A stretch of DNA of 64,000 nt, from the NCBI RefSeq assembly GCF_010725885.1, contig NZ_AP022600.1:2232001-2296000 (forward strand), given 5' to 3'. Below are positions 31,904-42,683 of this stretch, piece after piece. The translations under genes were made by a program, and so were the position numbers. A model generated the notes under the pieces. The model saw only the letters and a list, made by a program, of their open reading frames with translations. It was not told where the DNA came from and did no database searches. The stretch comes from Mycolicibacterium tokaiense (GTDB lineage Bacteria; Actinomycetota; Actinomycetes; Mycobacteriales; Mycobacteriaceae). The first letter of the stretch is position 1. The number at the start of each line of letters is the position of its first letter.

Positions 31904-32880
31904 CCGACAACCACCAGGCCCACCGCGGTGGCCACGGCGGTGGCCACCAGGAACGTCGTGGGTGCGAATCGCACCGCGAAAGCCCGTCCGAACATCCCGG
32001 CCTGCATGGCGAACAGCTTCAGGTCGACCGCGGGCCCCACCACCAGGAACACCAGGCGCGGCACCAGCGGCAGCATGGACAGGCTGGCGGCGACGAAGGC
32101 GTCGGCCTCCGAGCACAGCGACAGCACCACGGCCAGCACCGCCATGGTCAGGATGCCCAGCAGCAGTTGCCCGGCCAGGTGGTCGTAGACCCACGCGGGA
32201 ACCAGCACATGCAGCAGCGCCGCGGCCAGTGCTCCCAGTACCAGGTAGGCCGCGGCCTGCAGGAAGTCGTGACGGGCCGCCTCGACGAACACCGTGGTGC
32301 GGGCTGACCCGGGAGCGCTGACGGTGGGTGGCCGACGGGTGATCCACCCGGGACGGCCCCAGCGTGACCAGAGCAGCCCCATGATCACCGCGGTCAGTAG
32401 GGACGCGGCGCACCGGGCTACCACCATGGCCGGATGGCCGGGAAACGCGACCGCGGTGGACACCAGCACCACCGGGTTGATGGCCGGCGCGGAGAGCATG
32501 AACGTCAACGCGGCCGCACCCCGCCCGTCGTCGCCGTACAGACGGCGGGCCACCGGAACCGAGGCGCATTCACATCCAGGCAGAGCGGCACCGCCGATGC
32601 CCGCCGCCAGCACGGCGGGGGCCGTGCGCCGTGGCAGCCAGCGGGCGACCACCTCGGGGGTGACGAACGTGGCCACCAGCCCGCTGATCACCACCCCGAA
32701 GGCCAGGAATGGCAGCGCCTGCACAAACACCCCACTGAAGACGGTCGCGGCGGTGGCCAGGCGGGGCCGCTCGCGCACGATCTCGTGCAACACGCCGCCG
32801 GTCAGCGCGGCCACCAGCAGTCCGCCGATCAGCAATGTCATCGACAGGTTCCCGGAGCGGCTGCCCGTGCGCGTCGACAT
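31900..32880 (-). CDS. DUF318 (UPF0718, YraQ-type) permease
   Basis: A 326-residue membrane protein with about eight helices. It carries the paired conserved segments of the family, including GGAALPGCECASVPVARRL in the first half and SLCSEADAFVAASL in the second; the cysteine and acid residues there could bind a soft metal. It is the upstream partner of the DUF1980 protein. Its ATG (32880) faces the pacL-ctpC unit across a 47-base gap that contains a Zur-like operator, so both directions may respond to zinc. Confidence 0.87.
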   Translation of the reverse strand: MSTRTGSRSGNLSMTLLIGGLLVAALTGGVLHEIVRERPRLATAATVFSGVFVQALPFLAFGVVISGLVATFVTPEVVARWLPRRTAPAVLAAGIGGAALPGCECASVPVARRLYGDDGRGAAALTFMLSAPAINPVVLVSTAVAFPGHPAMVVARCAASLLTAVIMGLLWSRWGRPGWITRRPPTVSAPGSARTTVFVEAARHDFLQAAAYLVLGALAAALLHVLVPAWVYDHLAGQLLLGILTMAVLAVVLSLCSEADAFVAASLSMLPLVPRLVFLVVGPAVDLKLFAMQAGMFGRAFAVRFAPTTFLVATAVATAVGLVVVG

Positions 32881-32891
32881 GGAGGTAGGTT

Positions 32892-32910
32892 ATTGGTAAT
32901 CGTTGCCAAC
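32892..32910. promoter_or_regulatory. Zur-like operator 1 (DUF318 / pacL intergenic)
   Basis: ATTGGTAATCGTTGCCAAC. The core 32893-32909 is an inverted repeat, TTGGnAA, three bases, TTnCCAA. It matches two other sites in the island base for base at most positions. Confidence 0.65.
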
Positions 32911-32927
32911 TTCCTGAGGAAGGTGCC

Positions 32928-33209
32928 ATGGTCTTGTCCGGTTTTCTCGGCAAAGCTGCATCCACGGTGGTCACCGGGGCCGTCGGGGTCGCGGCCTACG
33001 AACTGGTCCGCAAGGCCGTCGCCACAGCGCCACTGCATGAGGCGGCGGTGACCACCACCGCGGCGGCGCTGCGCGGCGCGCGCAAGGTTGAAGAGGGCGC
33101 CGAGGCTGCGCGCTTGAAGGTGGCGGACGTGGTAGCCGAGGCCAAGGAGCGCATCGGTGAGGAAGTCGCCCCGCCCGCGGTGGCCGTCGAGCACGACCAC
33201 GAACACTGA
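32928..33209 (+). CDS. PacL-type (DUF1490) P-ATPase-associated metal chaperone
   Basis: A 93-residue protein with an N-terminal hydrophobic helix (about 2-26), an amphipathic alanine/glutamate-rich helix (30-80) and a C-terminal metal-binding tail, VEHDHEH. This is the layout of mycobacterial PacL proteins, which bind zinc by their acidic/histidine C-terminus, cluster in the membrane and partner a P-type ATPase (Rv3269 with CtpC in M. tuberculosis). GAGGAAGG lies just upstream of the ATG. ctpC follows after three bases. Confidence 0.9.
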   Translation: MVLSGFLGKAASTVVTGAVGVAAYELVRKAVATAPLHEAAVTTTAAALRGARKVEEGAEAARLKVADVVAEAKERIGEEVAPPAVAVEHDHEH

Positions 33210-33212
33210 CCT

Positions 33213-35355
<2,143 letters not shown>

Positions 35356-35372
<17 letters not shown>

Positions 35373-36114
35373 TCTGCACACCCGCGGCGGTCAGCCGCTC
35401 CCGGACGGCGTTGGTGATCTGCACCGCGCCGGGCGAATCCCCGTGCACGCACACCGATTCGGCGTTCACGGTGGTGGTGGTTCCGTCGATGGCGGTGATT
35501 GTGCCCGTTTCAATCAGGGCGAGAACACGGTCGGCGATCTCGGCCGCGTCGTGCAGCACGGCACCGGGCTCACGACGGGACACCAGCCGGCCGTCCGGGG
35601 TATAGGCACGGTCGGCGAAGGCCTCGGGCACGGTGCGCAGACCCAGGCGCCGCGCCTCCTCCAGAAAGGCCGAGCCGGGTAGTCCCAGGACGGCCAGAGT
35701 GGTATCCAGTGATGCCACCGCTTCGGCCACGGCGCGTGCCTGCTCGCGGTGGCTGACGATTGAGTTGTACAGTGCACCATGTGGTTTGACGTAACTCACC
35801 GATGACCCGGCGGCGCGTGCCAGCGCGTCGAGCGCTCCGATCTGGTACACCACCTCGGCGCGCAGGTCGTCGGCCTCGACGTCGATGAACCGTCGGCCGA
35901 AGCCGGCCAGATCGCGATAGCTGACCTGCGCGCCGATGCGTACCCCCCGGCCGGCGGCCGAGCGGCAGGTGCGTGCCAGCCGCGCCGGATCGCCGGCATG
36001 GAAACCGCACGCGACGTTCGCGCTGGTCACCAGGGCCAGCATGGCCTCATCCTCACCGAGGTCCCAGACCCCGAAGCCCTCGCCCAGGTCTGCATTCAGA
36101 TCAACCGATTCCAC
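35356..36114 (-). CDS. pxpA: 5-oxoprolinase subunit PxpA (LamB/YcsF family)
   Basis: A 252-residue protein of the LamB/YcsF family: DLNADLGEGFG at the start, ACGFHAGDP (metal/histidine site), VKPHGALYN and FADRAYTPDGRL. In the usual PxpABC enzyme it hydrolyses 5-oxoproline to glutamate with PxpB and PxpC; neither is in this window. It starts four bases after aztA, so it appears to be the second gene of the zinc-controlled leftward unit. Whether it is a true 5-oxoprolinase part or a recruited metal-dependent amidohydrolase is open. Confidence 0.9.
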
Positions 36115-36118
36115 TCCG

Positions 36119-36760
36119 TCAGGGTAGGCCCGACGGCACGATCACACCGCGATCAAGGCGAATGCAGCATTCGCACTCCTGGGCCAAGTCGAGGTCATGG
36201 GTGGCGGCCACCACCGTGCTTCCTGCCGCAATGAGCTCGCGGATTCCCTCCAGGACCTTCGCCTTGGACTCGTCGTCCACGCCGGTGGTGGGTTCGTCGA
36301 GCGCCACGATCGGGGCCTGCTGGGCGAACGCCTGCGCCACCAGCGTGCGCTGGCGTTGCCCACCGGACAGCTCACCGATGCGGCGACGACGGAGGTGGCC
36401 GAGGTCGAGAGTGGCGATCCAGTGATCGACAATCTGGCGGTCTTCGGCGGTCGGCCGCCGCAACAGCCCCAGCTTGCCCCAACGCCCCATCATGACTGCC
36501 TCTGCCACGGTGATCGGGAACACGTCGCTGACCTTGCTGTGCTGGGGAGCCAACGCGACGTCCGCGTTGCGGTGCACTCGCCCGGCCTGCGGGCGAAGTA
36601 CCCCCGCCAGCAGGCCCAACACGGTCGACTTTCCAGAACCGTTGTGTCCCAACAAAGTTGTGGCGCTACCCGCGACGATATCGAGCGAGAAATCGGAAAG
36701 CACGGGGGCGGCGCCGTAACCGAACGACACTGATTCGAACGAAATGGGAGTTGTATTCAT
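36119..36760 (-). CDS. aztA: Zinc ABC transporter ATP-binding protein AztA
   Basis: A 213-residue ATPase: Walker A GHNGSGKST, Q-loop APQHS, signature LSGGQRQR, Walker B IVALDEPTTG and H-loop THD. It belongs to the manganese/zinc ABC subfamily and is divergent from its permease gene, with a Zur-like operator between. It ends four bases before pxpA. The name AztA follows from the neighbouring aztB, aztC and aztD-type genes. Confidence 0.88.
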   Translation of the reverse strand: MNTTPISFESVSFGYGAAPVLSDFSLDIVAGSATTLLGHNGSGKSTVLGLLAGVLRPQAGRVHRNADVALAPQHSKVSDVFPITVAEAVMMGRWGKLGLLRRPTAEDRQIVDHWIATLDLGHLRRRRIGELSGGQRQRTLVAQAFAQQAPIVALDEPTTGVDDESKAKVLEGIRELIAAGSTVVAATHDLDLAQECECCIRLDRGVIVPSGLP

Positions 36761-36772
36761 GCACGCTTACTT

Positions 36773-36791
36773 ATTGGAAACGATTGTCATT
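36773..36791. promoter_or_regulatory. Zur-like operator 2 (aztA / aztB intergenic)
   Basis: ATTGGAAACGATTGTCATT, in the 50-base gap between divergent aztA and aztB. TTGG, AA, TT and CA align with operators 1 and 3. Confidence 0.65.
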
Positions 36792-36810
36792 ACTATCTAA
36801 AGTCTAGCCA

Positions 36811-38805
36811 ATGCTTGGCTTGCTCACAGAACCGTTCAGTTCTGCGCTGGTCCGACAAGCGCTCGTCGCCGGCCTCATCGCCACGGCCATTTGCGCCATT
36901 GTCGGCACCTGGGTGGTGCTGCGCGGATCGGCTTTCCTGGGAGATGCCATGTCGCATGGGGTGCTGCCTGGTGTGGCGCTGGCGTCGCTGCTGGGAGGCA
37001 ACATCGTCGTCGGCGCTCTGATGGCGGCGCTGGCGATGGCCTACGGGGTATCGGCACTCGGAACGTCGACTCGGCTGTCTCCCGATACCACCATCGGTCT
37101 GCTGCTGGTCGGCATGCTGGCGTTGGGCGTCATCGTCGTATCGCACTCCCGGAGCTTCGCCACGGACCTGACCGCGCTGCTGTTCGGTGATGTCCTCGCC
37201 GCCACGAACTCCGACATCATCGGGTTGGCGGTGGCGCTGGTGGTGATCGCCATGACTGCCTTCCTGGGCCGACGTGCGTTCATCGCTGCCACCTTCGACA
37301 GCCGCAAAGCGGCAACGCTGGGCCTGCGCCCCACTGTCGCACTGGCCACTCTCACCGTCCTCATGGCATTGGCCATCGTGGCGTCCTTTCAAGTGGTGGG
37401 CACGCTGTTGATGCTGGGTCTGCTGGTGGCCCCGCCGGCCGCAGCGATCCTGTGGGCCCGCAGCGTCCCGCAGATCATGTTGGGAGCGGCCGTGATCGGT
37501 GCGATCTCGGTGATCGTCGGACTGGTCATCTCTTGGCACGCGGCCACCGCCGGAGGTGCCACGATCGCGATCACCGCCGTGGCGTTGTTCTTCGTCTCCC
37601 TGGCGGCCACAGCGCTGGCCCCTCGGGTGCGCAAGAGCTCGGCCGCTGCCGCAACTGCCATCGTCGCCGTGGTCGGACTGGTCGGCTGTAGCAGCCCTGA
37701 ACAATCACCGGCCCCCGCGCCGGAAGGCGCCGAGCACAATCTGGACTCGGCAGGCACCGTCGAGCTGGATGGCGCGCCCACCCGGTTGATCGTCGTCGAT
37801 TCCGGCACCGGCGCCGCCGAGGTGCTCGACGCACTCGAGGAGACCGGCGCGCCGCTGGGTGAATTCGGCCCGATGGAGAACCTCGTCGGCGACGGCCGCT
37901 TCGGTTACCTGCTCGGCCGCAGCGGGGTGGCAGTGGTGGACTCCGGGGCATGGACCTTCGACCATGGCGACCACAGTCACTACTACGCCAAGCCGCCGGC
38001 TGCTCTCGGTGACAGCAACGTCGGTGCGGTCGCCGTGGCGGCCGACACCGACCGCGTTGCGCTGCGTTCGGCCGACGGCAACGTGGTGCTCTGGGACCGG
38101 GAATGGTTGGAGGACGGGGAGATCCGCTCGATGGACGGCCCCCCGGTCGAGGGCGCCCGAGTGGCGGTGCCCTACCAGGGCGTGCTGGTGGTCGCGACCG
38201 AAACCGGAGAGCTTCTCGCAGTCGATGACGATGGCACCGCAGCTCCGTTGCCGGTCCGCTGCGAGCAGGCCGGTGGCGTGGCGACCACCCGCACCGCCGT
38301 GGTGCTGGCATGCCGCGACGGGGCGGTCCGGGTCAGTGGTGATGAGGATCTTCCGCAAGCCGCACTGATCCCGTTCCCGGCCGGCCAGACACCCGCACTG
38401 CCCCTGCTGACGAACCTCGGCAGCGAGGGGACGGTCGTCGGCCTGTCGGGCGAGCAGCTGTGGGCGCTCGACAGTTCGCGAGCGATGTGGAGCTCTGTCG
38501 AGGTGCCTGATGCGGTCGCGGCCAATTCTGTCGGCGATGGGCACGCGCTGGTGCTGACCCGCGACGGCATGCTGAGGACCGTCACCCTGGCGGACGGTAA
38601 TCAGGTCGCCGAGCTGCCCTTGTTCGCCGGTGGTGTGTCCATCGATGGGCCCATGCCGGTGATCGAGGTGGACAGGGAGCGTGCCTACGTCAACAACGCT
38701 GCAGCGCAGGCAATCTACGAGATCGACTACCGCGACGGATTGCGGCTGGCCCGCACGCTGACCACAACGGTGACGCCCGATCTGATGGTGGAGACCGGCC
38801 GGTGA
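36811..38805 (+). CDS. aztB: AztB zinc permease fused to an AztD-like lipoprotein beta-propeller
   Basis: One uninterrupted 664-codon frame. Residues 1-270 are an ABC-3 (zinc/manganese) permease with about eight helices, the usual full length. Residues 273-293 then read as a lipoprotein signal peptide (MRK-like start at a GTG codon, 37627; hydrophobic stretch; lipobox VGLVGC, Cys293). Residues 300-664 are a repeat-rich beta-propeller domain like AztD, with a metal-binding-type HGDHSHYY at 385-392. In known aztABCD operons these are separate proteins. Either the product is a permease carrying its own zinc chaperone outside the membrane, or the GTG also gives a free lipoprotein. aztC overlaps its stop by four bases. 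Confidence 0.85.
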   Translation: MLGLLTEPFSSALVRQALVAGLIATAICAIVGTWVVLRGSAFLGDAMSHGVLPGVALASLLGGNIVVGALMAALAMAYGVSALGTSTRLSPDTTIGLLLVGMLALGVIVVSHSRSFATDLTALLFGDVLAATNSDIIGLAVALVVIAMTAFLGRRAFIAATFDSRKAATLGLRPTVALATLTVLMALAIVASFQVVGTLLMLGLLVAPPAAAILWARSVPQIMLGAAVIGAISVIVGLVISWHAATAGGATIAITAVALFFVSLAATALAPRVRKSSAAAATAIVAVVGLVGCSSPEQSPAPAPEGAEHNLDSAGTVELDGAPTRLIVVDSGTGAAEVLDALEETGAPLGEFGPMENLVGDGRFGYLLGRSGVAVVDSGAWTFDHGDHSHYYAKPPAALGDSNVGAVAVAADTDRVALRSADGNVVLWDREWLEDGEIRSMDGPPVEGARVAVPYQGVLVVATETGELLAVDDDGTAAPLPVRCEQAGGVATTRTAVVLACRDGAVRVSGDEDLPQAALIPFPAGQTPALPLLTNLGSEGTVVGLSGEQLWALDSSRAMWSSVEVPDAVAANSVGDGHALVLTRDGMLRTVTLADGNQVAELPLFAGGVSIDGPMPVIEVDRERAYVNNAAAQAIYEIDYRDGLRLARTLTTTVTPDLMVETGR

Positions 38806-39719
38806 ACCGCATGCCCATAGCGGCGCTCGCGCTCTCCCTTGCACTGACCGGCTGTGGCGCCTCGGGCGGGCAGGATGACGGTGCGGCGCACATCGTCGTC
38901 ACCACCAACATTCTCGGCGATGTGGTGGAGAACATCGTCGGTGACACCGCCGACGTCACGGTGCTGATGAAGCGCAACGCCGACCCGCACTCTTTCGAGT
39001 TGTCGGCCCAGGAGGCCGACGCCACGTCGCAGGCCGACCTGATCGTCTACAACGGCCTCGGGCTCGAAGAGGGAGTGCAGCGACACGTCGATGCCGCTGC
39101 CGGCCGTGGCGTACCCACGCTGGCCGTGGGTGATCACGTGAGCGCCATCAGCTTCGCCGACGGAGACACCGCCGGCGCGCCCGACCCGCACTTCTGGACA
39201 GACCCGGACCGCATGATCGCCGCAGTCGATGCCATCGAGACTGCGCTGATCGAGGAGTTGCCGGACGCCGACACCGAGCAGATAAGCACGAATGCCGACG
39301 CGTATCGGGCTCGACTGCAGGAGCTCTCGGCGGACATGGAGGAACAGTTCGCCGCAGTTGCGCCAGAACGTCGTCGGTTGGTGACCAATCACCACGTGCT
39401 CGGCTACCTCGCTCAGAGGTACGGCTTCACGGTCGTCGGCGCCGTGGTTCCCAGCGGCACCACGCTGGCCTCGCCGGCGCCGTCTGATCTCGAGTCACTG
39501 TCCGGTGCCATCCGGGACGCCGGTGTGAGAACCATCTTCGTCGACACCAGTCAGCCGGACCGGCTGGCCCGCGCCCTGGCCTCGCAGTCTGGCATCGACG
39601 TGTTCGTGGTGTCGCTGTACAGCGAGTCGCTGGACGAACCGGGCACCGAGGCCGGGACGTACATCGACATGATGACCGCCAATACGAAGACCATCGTCGA
39701 AGGACTCTCGGCGAACTGA
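38802..39719 (+). CDS. aztC: Zinc-binding lipoprotein of the ABC importer (AztC)
   Basis: A 305-residue cluster A-I solute-binding lipoprotein (lipobox LTGC at about residue 19). Likely zinc ligands are the histidines of DPHSFE, DPHFWTD and TNHHVLGY plus a C-terminal aspartate (FVDTSQPD). It has no histidine-rich flexible loop, in contrast to the second importer's binding protein in this window; in AztC systems the AztD chaperone takes over that loop's job. GTG start overlapping the fused permease stop; aztD follows after 34 bases. Confidence 0.9.
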   Translation: MNRMPIAALALSLALTGCGASGGQDDGAAHIVVTTNILGDVVENIVGDTADVTVLMKRNADPHSFELSAQEADATSQADLIVYNGLGLEEGVQRHVDAAAGRGVPTLAVGDHVSAISFADGDTAGAPDPHFWTDPDRMIAAVDAIETALIEELPDADTEQISTNADAYRARLQELSADMEEQFAAVAPERRRLVTNHHVLGYLAQRYGFTVVGAVVPSGTTLASPAPSDLESLSGAIRDAGVRTIFVDTSQPDRLARALASQSGIDVFVVSLYSESLDEPGTEAGTYIDMMTANTKTIVEGLSAN

Positions 39720-39753
39720 AACAGGCTCGACCACAACTAGATAGGAGCGATAC

Positions 39754-40965
39754 ATGGCAACAGCGAAACAGCTCGCGCTCACCTCGAGCGCGGTGCTGAC
39801 CGCACTCGTGCTGGCCGGCTGCAGTGGGGGAGGCGGCGCCGAGCAGGCATCGGAGTCCCCCGCCGCCGACGGTGCGGCCTCCGAGGCGCCGGCCGAGTTG
39901 GCCGTCAACGAGCCGGTGGTGGTGACCTACGACGGCGGACTTGCCGTACTGGACGGCGAGACTCTGGAGGTCAAGAACCAGATTCCCATGGACGGGTTCC
40001 TCCGGATCAATCCCGCAGGTGACGAGGGGCATGTCATGGTGTCCACCAGCGAGGGCTTCCAGGTCCTGGACGCCACTCGCGCCCAGCTGACTGACGTGGT
40101 TTTCCCGGCGCAGGAACCCGGTCACGTGGTGCCCCACGGTGAGACCACCGCATTGTTCGCCGACGGTACCGGCGAGGTGACGCTGATCGATCCGCATGAT
40201 CTGTCCGAGGCAGAGCCGGCCACCGAGAAGTTCACGACGCCGAGCCCCCACCACGGTGTGGCGGTGGTCCTCGAAGACGGCACCCGGGTGCTCAGTGAGG
40301 GCACCGAAGAGGGGCGAACCGGAGCCGTCGCGTTGGATGCCAACGGTCAGCAGGTCGCCAGCAGCAGTGACTGCCCGGGACTGCACGGGGAGACGGTGGT
40401 GGCTGACGAGACCGTCGTGTTGGGTTGTGAGAACGGGCCTTTGGTCTTCAAGGCAGGGGAATTCACCAAGATCACCGCTCCGGACGCGTACGCGCGTAGC
40501 GGAAACCTGCGCGGGTCCGCTGAATCGCCGATCGCACTCGGCGACTACAAGGTGGACCCCGACGCGGAGCTGGAGCGGCCGGATCAGTTCGCCCTGATCG
40601 ACACCACCACCAACCAGCTCCGGGTTGTTCCGTTGCCCGAGGGGGTCAGCTACTCCTTCCGGTCCCTGGCCATGGGGCCGCATGCCGAGCCGATGATCCT
40701 GGGCACCGACGGCAAGCTGCACGTCTTCGACGCAGGCACCGGTGACGTGGTGCGCAGCATCGACGTGGTGACGCCGTGGACCGAGCCGGATGAGTGGCAG
40801 CAGCCGATGCCGACCGTCTTCGTCCGCGGCCATGATGTGTACGTCACCGACCCTGCCTCCAGTGAGATCCACGTCGTCGACGTCGAAACCGGCGAGGTGA
40901 CGCAGACCGCGCAACTCCCGGTCACTCCGAACGAACTCAGTGGCCCGGTCGGCCACGAGCACTGA
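39754..40965 (+). CDS. aztD: Zinc metallochaperone AztD
   Basis: A 403-residue lipoprotein-like secreted protein (lipobox VLAGC near residue 24) with a low-complexity Ala/Glu linker and a seven-blade-type beta-propeller. Possible zinc ligands include PSPHHGVAVV, PGLHGE, GPHAEP and the C-terminal GHEH. AztD carries zinc to AztC in the periplasm of Paracoccus; here it would act between membrane and mycomembrane. AGGAG lies six bases before the ATG. It is the second AztD-like domain in the operon. Confidence 0.88.
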   Translation: MATAKQLALTSSAVLTALVLAGCSGGGGAEQASESPAADGAASEAPAELAVNEPVVVTYDGGLAVLDGETLEVKNQIPMDGFLRINPAGDEGHVMVSTSEGFQVLDATRAQLTDVVFPAQEPGHVVPHGETTALFADGTGEVTLIDPHDLSEAEPATEKFTTPSPHHGVAVVLEDGTRVLSEGTEEGRTGAVALDANGQQVASSSDCPGLHGETVVADETVVLGCENGPLVFKAGEFTKITAPDAYARSGNLRGSAESPIALGDYKVDPDAELERPDQFALIDTTTNQLRVVPLPEGVSYSFRSLAMGPHAEPMILGTDGKLHVFDAGTGDVVRSIDVVTPWTEPDEWQQPMPTVFVRGHDVYVTDPASSEIHVVDVETGEVTQTAQLPVTPNELSGPVGHEH

Positions 40966-40971
40966 CCGACG

Positions 40972-41613
40972 TCAGTACCGGTTCTCGGTGACGAACTCAT
41001 CGAGCGGCCGCCCGAACGCCCAGTGATCGATTTCCAGCGCTGGGCGTTCGGGAAACTCCGGCACCGGACCGAGGCACAGCACCGCCACCGGTTCGGCGCC
41101 ATCGGGGATGCCCAGCAGCTCGGCCAGCCGCTGCGGGTCGAACAGCGAAACCCAGCCCAGTCCAAGGCCTTCCACCCGCGCCGCCAGCCACATGTTCTCG
41201 ATGGCGCAGGACACCGAGGCCAGGTCCATCTGCGGCAACGTGCGTCGGCCGAACACGTGGCGCGGCCGGTCGTCGCACAGCGCCACTACCAGCAACTCGG
41301 CGCACTCCAGAATGCCCTCGACCTTCAAGGCCATGAACTCGTCGGACCGTTCACCTAGGGCGTCGGCGGTCAACTGACGCTCCTCGTCGACCAGCCCGTG
41401 AATCGCGCGGCGCAGCTGGTGGTCGGTGATCCTGATGAACCGCCACGGCTGCATCAGTCCGACGCTCGGAGCCGCATGCGCTGCACCCAACAGCCGCGCC
41501 AGCACGTCGTCGGGCACCGACGCCCCGGGAACGAAGCGGCGCATGTCGCGGCGTTCGGTGATGGCGCGGTACACCGCGTGGCGCTCTTGTTCGGTGAAGA
41601 CATGCTGGCTCAC
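40972..41613 (-). CDS. bluB: 5,6-dimethylbenzimidazole synthase BluB
   Basis: A 213-residue nitroreductase-fold enzyme that breaks down reduced FMN with oxygen to make dimethylbenzimidazole, the lower ligand of cobalamin. Seen: RRDMRRF near residue 22 (the conserved Asp of this motif is needed in BluB), AAPSVGLMQPWRF and GLGLGWVSLFDP. It is convergent with aztD (six bases between stops) and its start lies 77 bases from znuA, inside the zinc island. No B12 riboswitch is visible in front of it. Confidence 0.88.
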   Translation of the reverse strand: MSQHVFTEQERHAVYRAITERRDMRRFVPGASVPDDVLARLLGAAHAAPSVGLMQPWRFIRITDHQLRRAIHGLVDEERQLTADALGERSDEFMALKVEGILECAELLVVALCDDRPRHVFGRRTLPQMDLASVSCAIENMWLAARVEGLGLGWVSLFDPQRLAELLGIPDGAEPVAVLCLGPVPEFPERPALEIDHWAFGRPLDEFVTENRY

Positions 41614-41666
41614 AGCACGAGGCTAGTGACGGGGCGGTCAGCCGCAGCTCCGACTGGCTTAAATGA

Positions 41667-41685
41667 ATTGGTAACCGTTATCGTT
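41667..41685. promoter_or_regulatory. Zur-like operator 3 (upstream of znuACB)
   Basis: ATTGGTAACCGTTATCGTT, ending six bases before the znuA ATG. An additional perfect GGTAAC/GTTACC pair spans 41670-41688. The site would block a promoter placed at the gene start. Confidence 0.65.
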
Positions 41686-41690
41686 ACCGC

Positions 41691-42683
41691 ATGACTTGTG
41701 TGAAAGGACTGCTGGCCGCGGCCGTGCTGGCTGCGCCCTTCGTCCTGGCCGCCTGCTCGGGCGGCGGCGACAGCCCCGCCGACACCTCGGCGCCCGCAGC
41801 AGCGCCGGGCGACTGCCCGGTCAGCCCGGTGTCCGTGGTGGTCAGCGTGGACCAGTGGGGCGACATCGTGTCCGATCTCGGCGGCGCCTGCGCCGACGTC
41901 AAGACCGTGCTGGCGTCGTCGTCGGTGGACCCGCACGATTACGAACCGTCCCCCTCGGATGCCGCCACCTTCGAGGGCGCCCAACTGGTGGTGATCAACG
42001 GCGGGCACTACGACGAGTGGGCCACCAAGCTGGCCGCCACCTCAGCGCCCGACGCGCCCGTGATCGCCGCGCTGGCGGAATCCGGTGAGGATCACGCCCA
42101 CGAGGGTGACGAGCACGGTGAGGGCCACGACCACGATCACGGCGAGGAGGGCGTCAACCCGCACGCCTGGTACAGCCCCACCGCGGTGATGACCCTGGCC
42201 GACTCGGTGACCGCCGAATTGGGCAAGCTAGCACCTGAGGCCGCGGACTACTTCGAGGACCGCCGCGAGCAGTTCACCACCGACATGGCGCCCTACACCG
42301 ACCTGGTCGCCAAACTCGAGGGCGAAGTCGGCGGAAAGCGTTATGTGGCAACCGAAAGTGTCTTCGATGACATGGCGGGGGCAATCGGACTGGTCAACGT
42401 CACACCGCCCGGGTACCAGGCGTCGTCGGCCAACGAGACCGATCCGTCGCCTGCCGACCTCCAGGCCGTCCTGAGTCTGCTGGACGCCAAAGGCGCCGAC
42501 GTGCTGGTCTACAACACCCAGACCGAGGGATCGGTACCCGAACAGATCCGCGCCGCGGCAGAGAGCGCGGGCGTCCCGGTGGTCGATGTCACCGAAACCG
42601 TGCCGCCGGGCACCGACTCGTTCGAAGCTTGGCAGGTGCAACAACTCGAAGCCCTGGCCGAGGCTCTTGGTGTCCAGTCCTGA
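41691..42683 (+). CDS. znuA: Zinc-binding lipoprotein ZnuA-like, with histidine-rich loop
   Basis: A 330-residue cluster A-I binding lipoprotein (lipobox LAAC near residue 19). Residues about 125-155 form a histidine/acid-rich loop (HAHEGDEHGEGHDHDHGEE) that captures zinc; ligand histidines are also in DPHDYEP and NPHAWYSP. Its closeness to the operator leaves almost no leader. It overlaps znuC by 14 bases. This is the second zinc importer of the island, of the self-contained type with its own His loop. Confidence 0.92.
   Translation: MTCVKGLLAAAVLAAPFVLAACSGGGDSPADTSAPAAAPGDCPVSPVSVVVSVDQWGDIVSDLGGACADVKTVLASSSVDPHDYEPSPSDAATFEGAQLVVINGGHYDEWATKLAATSAPDAPVIAALAESGEDHAHEGDEHGEGHDHDHGEEGVNPHAWYSPTAVMTLADSVTAELGKLAPEAADYFEDRREQFTTDMAPYTDLVAKLEGEVGGKRYVATESVFDDMAGAIGLVNVTPPGYQASSANETDPSPADLQAVLSLLDAKGADVLVYNTQTEGSVPEQIRAAAESAGVPVVDVTETVPPGTDSFEAWQVQQLEALAEALGVQS

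Noticed and set aside
39427..40962. 511-codon minus-strand frame opposite aztD
   Set aside because: Antisense shadow; aztD has a signal peptide, a ribosome-binding site and a family match.
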